Under the pieces are notes generated by a model. The model worked only from the letters and a program-made list of their open reading frames with translations, had not been told where the DNA came from and searched no databases. A stretch of 64,000 bases of DNA from Siderastrea siderea. Taxonomy: Eukaryota > Cnidaria > Anthozoa > Scleractinia > Rhizangiidae. Positions 57,540-64,000 of this stretch are shown here, piece after piece; positions within the stretch are counted from its first letter, which is position 1, and the number at the start of each line of letters is the position of its first letter. Position numbers and translations under genes: made by a program. The stretch spans positions 45,506,033 to 45,570,032 of the forward strand of contig OZ034967.1 in NCBI GenBank assembly GCA_964030785.1, in the 5' to 3' direction.

Positions 57540-60500
57540 GTTGAATGTTTGTTAGGTGGCTATGGCTGGATCAAAGAGCATGGATGCAGGGCATTCATGT
57601 AGTTATTAAAGTTAGAAGTTGGTGGAAACCATCTGCAATGAATAGAATCATTGGTTTTTGGTCAAATATTTTTCTTGACTGTTGTTAAGGGTGAAGATTT
57701 TTCAGCTAATTTTCTGATTCCTAAACTTTCCTTATTACAGACATATGCTGATCTTGCAAGTGGAATGAAGTGCAGTTCCAAACTAAGTAGAATTTGAATA
57801 CAGGTAACACAGCCATAGAGGTTCAACTATTTAAGGCTTTTGCCCAGAAAAACTGATATAAATTTGTGCTGCATTCTCATCATTTGAGCTTGCTCAATTA
57901 AGCTTGATAAATTTCTGGTACAATTTCACATATTTTCAAGGTGCCAGAACTCTTTTAGAATTGACAATTTCTGAAACGTTATGCACAATTTTTTTCTGAA
58001 CATGCGAAATACAGTACTGTAATTTATCAGCGAGCATCACTAGCACCTTGCAGCACCTTTGGAAATCAAGAATGATTGAAAAGTAATTTTTCTACAACAT
58101 AAAAGTTTGTTGCTAATTCTGAAGATGTGCATTTCTAATCTGTTTACAATACATAAATTTTATCTTTTTTCATTCTTCACTTGAGTTTGACTCTGTTTGA
58201 GATTTAATTTATTTGACATTTTTAGCTACACCAGTTGTCAAATATTAGACAATAGATACATGGACAGAAGGCTAATTTGGTGTGCATATATGCCTTTTTC
58301 CTTCTTTTATTCTTTTTTCTAAAAACACAACCTTTTGAAAATTGATAAAAATTGAAAAATAAGACAGTGTACTCCCCCCCCCCCTCCCCCTTAAGAGAAC
58401 AGCTATAAGTGTGCTGCCCATTTTAAAACATCTTTGCCAGTTCATGAATAAAGTCAACCACTGAACAAAAATCTTTTCATGATTGTGTGCAATGTGCTTT
58501 GGTTGTTTATATAAGCTTGCAGATTCATTAAGCAATAGCCTGTAGTGAGAATCTTAGCTGGGTGCCAAATTTAATGGCAACCCTGTTGTTAACTTTCCTC
58601 AAAAAATTGAATTACAAATATTAAAGTGATCAATCAAGGTGATAGCAAATGCATTATTAGTAATAAGATGATAGCTGTTCCTGGTTACTTGTAACCTGTA
58701 TCTGGTTTTGTTTGTTATACATTGAAATAAAAAATATTGCTCCTGACTGACTAGCCAGCATGCAGTGTAACGTTTTTCATCTTTTTAAATACATCAAAAA
58801 AGTTGTTGAAGAATTTCTTAGTTTTTGAAAGCCATTGCATGTTCAAAAGGATGCAGATAGCGGGCAAGCTTATTTCCTGTTTACACCAACACATTATTTT
58901 TCCTAAAATCCTTTCACACGAAATTGAATAGAGGCAGTACAATTATAGTGCCTACAGTTTGCTTTGTCAGAATATATATGGAAATCTGATGTGACAATCA
59001 ACTTGGATTTTAAAATTAAAATTGACTCAAACTAAATTTTCAAACGTAAAAGACATACAGAAGATAGGATAAGTACCTAACAGGGCCTGATATTTCAACG
59101 AAGTGGAATAAGCCAAAAAAAAAATGTCTGAGATTAAATTTAAAAATAAGCTTACTTTAAATATAAATTTTTACAACCATGATGGGTTAAAAATGATACC
59201 TAAATATTTTAACTGATCAACGGAAATATGTAGACAAGAAAAAATAAATGGAATTTGGAAGCATAGTTGATTTCATTTTACAGAACTAGCGTCCGATACT
59301 ACACATAACAGCAGAGACTTTGAATTCATGAATAAACTGGTATTTACACGACGTAGCATACAATAGACATGAAGGTGTGAATAACATACTGGTACTGATA
59401 CCAAATTATAGCCACTGTTTTGAAAAATATATAAGATTAAGTTTTGATAAGTGAATTTCCTTGGATGAAACAAACCATCTCCGCCGTAATCAACATGCTG
59501 GTTTCTGAATGAAGGAAGTTTGTACTTCATTTTATTGTAATTTCATTTTTATGGAGTATATTGTACCTTCAAACTTCGAAGCCAAATGACTTCTCGAATT
59601 TCGTTCACATGCTGAAACCTATATTTATTTCTAAAACTGTGCTTCATTTTGTGTGATAAAATACCTTCGAATACTCCAACACAAGCCTTAATAAGATCAA
59701 GATAAATTGTTAAGCTTACTTAATCGGTCTTGCAATCGGATCTAAATAGAGTTGAAGCTACTTGAATATTTCCTTCGAAATTACCTTCAATAACCTGTAG
59801 ATTGACTTGCCACCTCTCTTTGAATAGCGTAGTGAAGTCTCCAAAGCTTCCGTTCAGTGACCGAACTTTAAAATCCTTATTATAATCTACATAAGCTTGA
59901 CCTTAATACTACACAGAAGAAAAAATATTGTTAATCCATCAGTTAATCCATCTTGACAGACCGTGGGAAGATTGGGAAGAGGTGATGCAATAGCGCTGAC
60001 AACTAACCGGAAGGGAAAATACAATTAAGAACTGGACTTTTGGATCGGGAAGCATCGGAATGTACAAACAACAACAACTCTTTCTCAACTTCAAAAGGAA
60101 CGCAACGAATACAACATTTGTTTATTACACGAAGCCTTGATTCTTTGCCAGAATCTTTGCCAACTAAAGAAAATTAATTGATTGGAAAATTATCTTTAAG
60201 GACGTTCGCGCCCAAACTGGGGGGTCACCGTGCTCGTTTCGGAGAAAAAGCGCATTGAAAACTTGACGTTTTCAGAAACTTTGGTCATGTAAGGTGAAAT
60301 CGGCTTCATTGCTATCAGCAAATAAAATAAGTTTAAGTGGAGAACTATAGATAATGATTGTTTTATTTCAACGCATATAGGCCTATTAAGTAAAGTTTTG
60401 CAGCTGATGTCATTCCTTCAGGTAGAATTAGCCTCACAGAAGGATAATTGTGAGTCATGCATACTCGCATTCGTAGAAAAATTCGATCCTATTTGAGTAA

Positions 60501-61719
60501 AAATAGCAAAAATTAATACTTTTCACGCTCACAATTTTTTTATTTTTTTTTGATAAAATGGAAAGAACCAGAATTAGATTTAGACTTGAATTTTTTCTTT
60601 ACAGCATTGAATTGTTAGTAATTTAATTCAGCAAGTAAAGAGCGGTGATTCCCTAGCTACCGCCAGGTAGCATTAATCCTTTTCTTTTAATTTTACTCTG
60701 AAAATATCTTCGTAAGCCTGTCATCTCGACGTAACCTATTTCCAACTTGATAGTGCGCATGCTGTGATGACCATAAGAGCTTTTGTAGACAAACTGTCGT
60801 TTTTGTCCTGTTTGTGCTGCGTCGGGGAAGGAAGCGCGAATCGTTGAAAGTGCGGACACTCGCAAGGTTCAATGCGTCGTATCGCGTGGCCGGGCTCGAA
60901 ACCATCAACTATTAAACCCGCACAAAAATACGGACCGTGATGTAGTCTAGAGCACTTGTCAAAGCGATTGTCATACCAATAAGATAAATTCAGAAGTCAG
61001 TGAAAACAGACAAGGAAAAGAGTCAGATGCTTGCCCAAAATGGTTTGCGTGATGTTCGTAGTATGAAGGATGGTCATGAAATCGGAGATACCCACCACTT
61101 ACCCAACTGTTCGAAAGCCCAAATTAAAATATTAAAATAATTGTGACTGCGCAGGACAATAGCTGTTCAAATCACTTTCAAATTAGCCCTCTTTCAACAG
61201 GAAATCAATGACAAAAAAAATTTTGGGCTACACTTTACAGGTATTTTGCAGTATGTGACCAAAGTATCGGTGTGGCGTTGCGTGACTTTTGTTTGTCACA
61301 CAATCGTATATGCGTGCAAATCTAAGAACTAGAAATCGTATGGATGAAAACCATTTCTGTATCTTGTTTTGCTTCTTTGTTATAAAATCTTACTGCCACT
61401 CTTCTTAAATGAACGTTCTGTAAATGGAATTTGTAAGAATGACGTGTCGACAACTTGGGAATTTGTTTTTGTCCTTGTTAAGTGACGCATTTCCCGCCTT
61501 TGATTCCTCATTGTTTATTTTCGTTTAGTGTCATTGTTATTCAAACATATTTGGATAAACTCGTAAGTTTCTTTTCAAATGCAAAATTTACATACTTCGG
61601 GAATTCTAGGAATCCACGCGTAACCAGCAAACTGAATTGAGTGCAGGTCGACTGCTTAGCTGGAAAGTTCGAAGAGGTTTCAGTTTTTTAAACCCCGGCG
61701 CGCGCTTACGGACGACCGT
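57540..61719. other. Intergenic stretch upstream of transporter copy B, no gene seen
   Basis: AT-rich DNA with short unsupported open frames only. Around 60640-60910 composition is less AT-rich and two overlapping minus-strand frames (60653-60865 and 60693-60908) exist, but neither has domain or splice support. Confidence 0.4.
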
Positions 61720-61725
61720 CTGTCT

Positions 61726-61737
61726 CAAGATGGCGAC
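61726..61737 (+). promoter_or_regulatory. YY1-type core promoter/start motif
   Basis: CAAGATGGCGAC includes the AAGATGGCGGC-like element often found overlapping start codons of TATA-less animal genes. It follows a CpG-rich stretch (GGCGCGCGC at about 61698). Confidence 0.45.
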
Positions 61738-61814
61738 CGATAAGAGTTCGCTTGAAAGGCAAAGCGTGAATCGAGAATCCGCAGTCTTCAAGCAAACGAT
61801 ACGAGAGAGAACAG
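61730..61814 (+). CDS. Putative first coding exon of a gene extending past the window, product unknown
   Basis: The ATG sits in a YY1-like context and opens 28 codons, MATDKSSLERQSVNRESAVF and on to RERT, ending at a possible donor GGTATTT (phase 1). At the far right edge a good acceptor (TTTTTATCGTTGCAG, ending 63937) would continue in phase as G-K-E-L-Q, followed by a possible donor GTACGT. The peptide is charged and helix-prone. I do not recognise it, and only the start of the gene would be visible here. Confidence 0.35.
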
Positions 61815-63937
61815 GTATTTAATTGTGCACTTTTAAAGTCTGTTTTGCGTGTTTGACCACTGCTATTTGTTAACACATCACTTACTATCGGAAATTGTTG
61901 TGTTGTTTGGTTGTGCATTCGCTGTGAATTTATCAGCTTTCGAAGTAAGAAAGTTAAGCTTAGTAATTAAACACGGTTCAAGCTTAAAAACAGCGGCGGT
62001 TGAGTATTATAAGCTGTCAGTTGTTGGTAGTCATAACCTGATTTATTAGAAGGATCTCTTTGTATGTGACCTGATCAGATCCGGGAATACATTTCTGTTT
62101 CGGGTTAATGTTATCTATATCCAGGGCATAATGAAAGAAATTTGCAAGACGAATTAAAAGAACAAAACGGTGCTGCAAGTTGACATTTTTCGATTAGATT
62201 TAGCAACAGTTTTATCTTCTCAAAGTCGCAGATTTCCTGTGAAGTGGTCAATAATTTGCATATTTTTGTACCTAATAACCATGTTTTGGTTAAGAGTGCT
62301 AAGTCGTGCAGCCCTTCAGAGTTCAAGGACTTAAATGTCGTAACCCATTTATTTCCTTTTTACACCCTAGAGTATTTACGTAGAGAATATGTTTGTGGTT
62401 ATGCACTTTCTCTTTGCTACATTCTCGCCAGCAACTGGTCTGTTAAAAGCTCCTTGATTTTAATAAAAGGATTGTCTTTTGAAGTATAATGACAGCAAAT
62501 GACCTTAAATGGGAAGCAAATTTTCCTTAAGTGCAGACTACCCCACATCATATTTTTAATTACAAAAAGAAAACGTCATATTTTGTTGTCACTGAAAACG
62601 TTTGATCACATTCACATTTGTCAGCTTTTTCCGAAAAATGAGCTAGCGATAAGAAATTTGACCTTTAACTTCGTAACATCAAGCAGCTACGATCAGGCTT
62701 AATTTCCGACATCATGTTTTATTTTACTTGTTTCTGATGCCTACTAATATTTTAATACCTCTACTACTAAAACAGCAGTTGAGAAAAAGATATCAGTTAT
62801 TTCAGCGCAGTAAAACTGCAAAAAAGTTTGAGTTATATTTCTGATTACCAAAATAACGTATTTAAATTGCAGAATCCGGATTCTAGCGGTTTTCCGTTTA
62901 AGTATCGAGGCAATATAGACTTGTTTTTTGAGTGATCTCGAACCGGAATTTTTGGTGTCATACTTCACCGATTCTGCGTGTACTTGTCAGCAAAGAATCC
63001 TGTGTTATTTCTTACAGTATTTATTGATTGGTGTCAACATTCCCGCTTGTCAAGATTTTCATGTAAATATGCTAAAACCCATGGGCTAGTTTACTAATGC
63101 CGTAGACAATGGTCTCGACACGAGACCGGACAAGAAAAACTTGAATTGATTTTTGTGGTTTTCGATGATTATCACATACAAGAAATGGTTTAACGTTAAA
63201 AGCTCTCTCAACGTCAATTGAGCAAGCAAATGCCGGATGCCTAATCCATTTACAGCTTGGATCCTTTCTGAGACCTTCTAATAGTTTGATCCGCTTAAAA
63301 ATACATTTTCATCCATCTTTTATGAAATGTAGTATTCAGCATGCAAATTCAAAGCGGTGATGTAGTAATTAAAAGATGCTGTATTAAAAACATGTTTATA
63401 TTGCGTTTGTGTATCACCCATTACGGGATTATCTAAATCTTATTCGTGACAGAATACGAAAAATACCCTTTCGCCAAAAAATCGTTGCACTTAAATGCCA
63501 AATCTCCGTTGAAAACTCGAAGTTTTAATAAGAACTGGGCATCAAAATATGTGATGAGGTGCAACTTTTAAAATTTTGTCTCTCCCTCTAAACGTTCCCC
63601 AGAGTGTGTTAAACAATATATAAATTATTAAATTCCGGTGAGATCATTTTGACTACAAAGTGTGTTCTTAAATTTACAACAAAATGATTTATTTTGTGAA
63701 CAAGCCTCTCAATGACAGTAACAGTTATGATCTTAGTCAAATCCTGTGAAATTATAAACTGAGCCCGCAGTTGTCGCGTTTTGGTCAGTGACGGTTACCA
63801 AGCAGCATGAAGTTTTTTCTTCTGCGCAAGTTTTGCTCGGTCTTCTCAACAGTTTTTGAATTTTGCTGGAATTTTCGGTGAAAAATCATTCGTTTTTCAA
63901 CTGAAATTTCTGGATTGTTTTCTTTTTATCGTTGCAG
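61815..63937. other. Possible intron 1 of the right-edge gene; nothing else seen
   Basis: AT-rich, no coding evidence on either strand. If 61730-61814 is a real first exon, this is its first intron. Confidence 0.35.
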
Positions 63938-64000
63938 GGAAAGAACTGCAAGTACGTGTTACGATTTATACGCGCAATATATATAGAAGGTGGTGGCTGT

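Overview
The window looks like metazoan, most likely cnidarian (probably stony coral), nuclear DNA. It has AT-rich intergenic sequence, GT-AG introns, dense short inverted-repeat (MITE) transposons and TTAGGG-type interstitial repeats. The organism assignment is inference from gene content and repeat style, because no species marker is present.

Five genes are well supported. (1) and (2) are a divergently transcribed pair of intact TPR-CHAT protease-like genes: 5960-8920 on the minus strand (986 aa) and 12675-15662 on the plus strand (995 aa). Both keep the His-Cys dyad and both start just after a splice acceptor. Their last 250 residues differ at only 11 positions by hand count, while the TPR halves have diverged. 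(3) CYB5R4 (cytochrome b5 reductase 4 / NCB5OR) runs on the minus strand from 35299 to 20149. It was rebuilt here as 14 coding exons giving 509 aa in the order cytochrome b5, CS, FAD/NAD reductase. (4) and (5) are tandem SLC16/monocarboxylate-transporter-like genes on the minus strand, 42374-48380 (484 aa) and 50702-57539 (473 aa). Each has four coding exons with the same phases and the same C-terminal ETVL tail. A possible first exon of a further plus-strand gene lies at 61730-61814.

Layout: 0-5.7 kb is almost all nested or adjacent MITEs; 5.9-15.7 kb is the TPR-CHAT pair; 15.7-20.1 kb is repeat-bearing intergenic DNA; 20.1-35.3 kb is CYB5R4 with transposon-packed introns; 35.4-42.4 kb is intergenic with a hAT-like element and a nested MITE; 42.4-57.5 kb is the transporter pair; 57.5-64 kb has no other convincing gene.

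The genes do not form an obvious pathway. CYB5R4 is an endoplasmic-reticulum redox enzyme, the transporters are predicted plasma-membrane permeases, and the TPR-CHAT pair resembles signalling or innate-immune proteases. The most unusual signals are the inverted TPR-CHAT pair with a homogenised CHAT domain, a MITE inserted into the terminal repeat of another element so that the empty site can be read, a MITE carrying telomere-like repeats with a 9-bp target duplication, and a CYB5R4 exon whose acceptor sits beside a MITE and appears to have lost about 12 residues.
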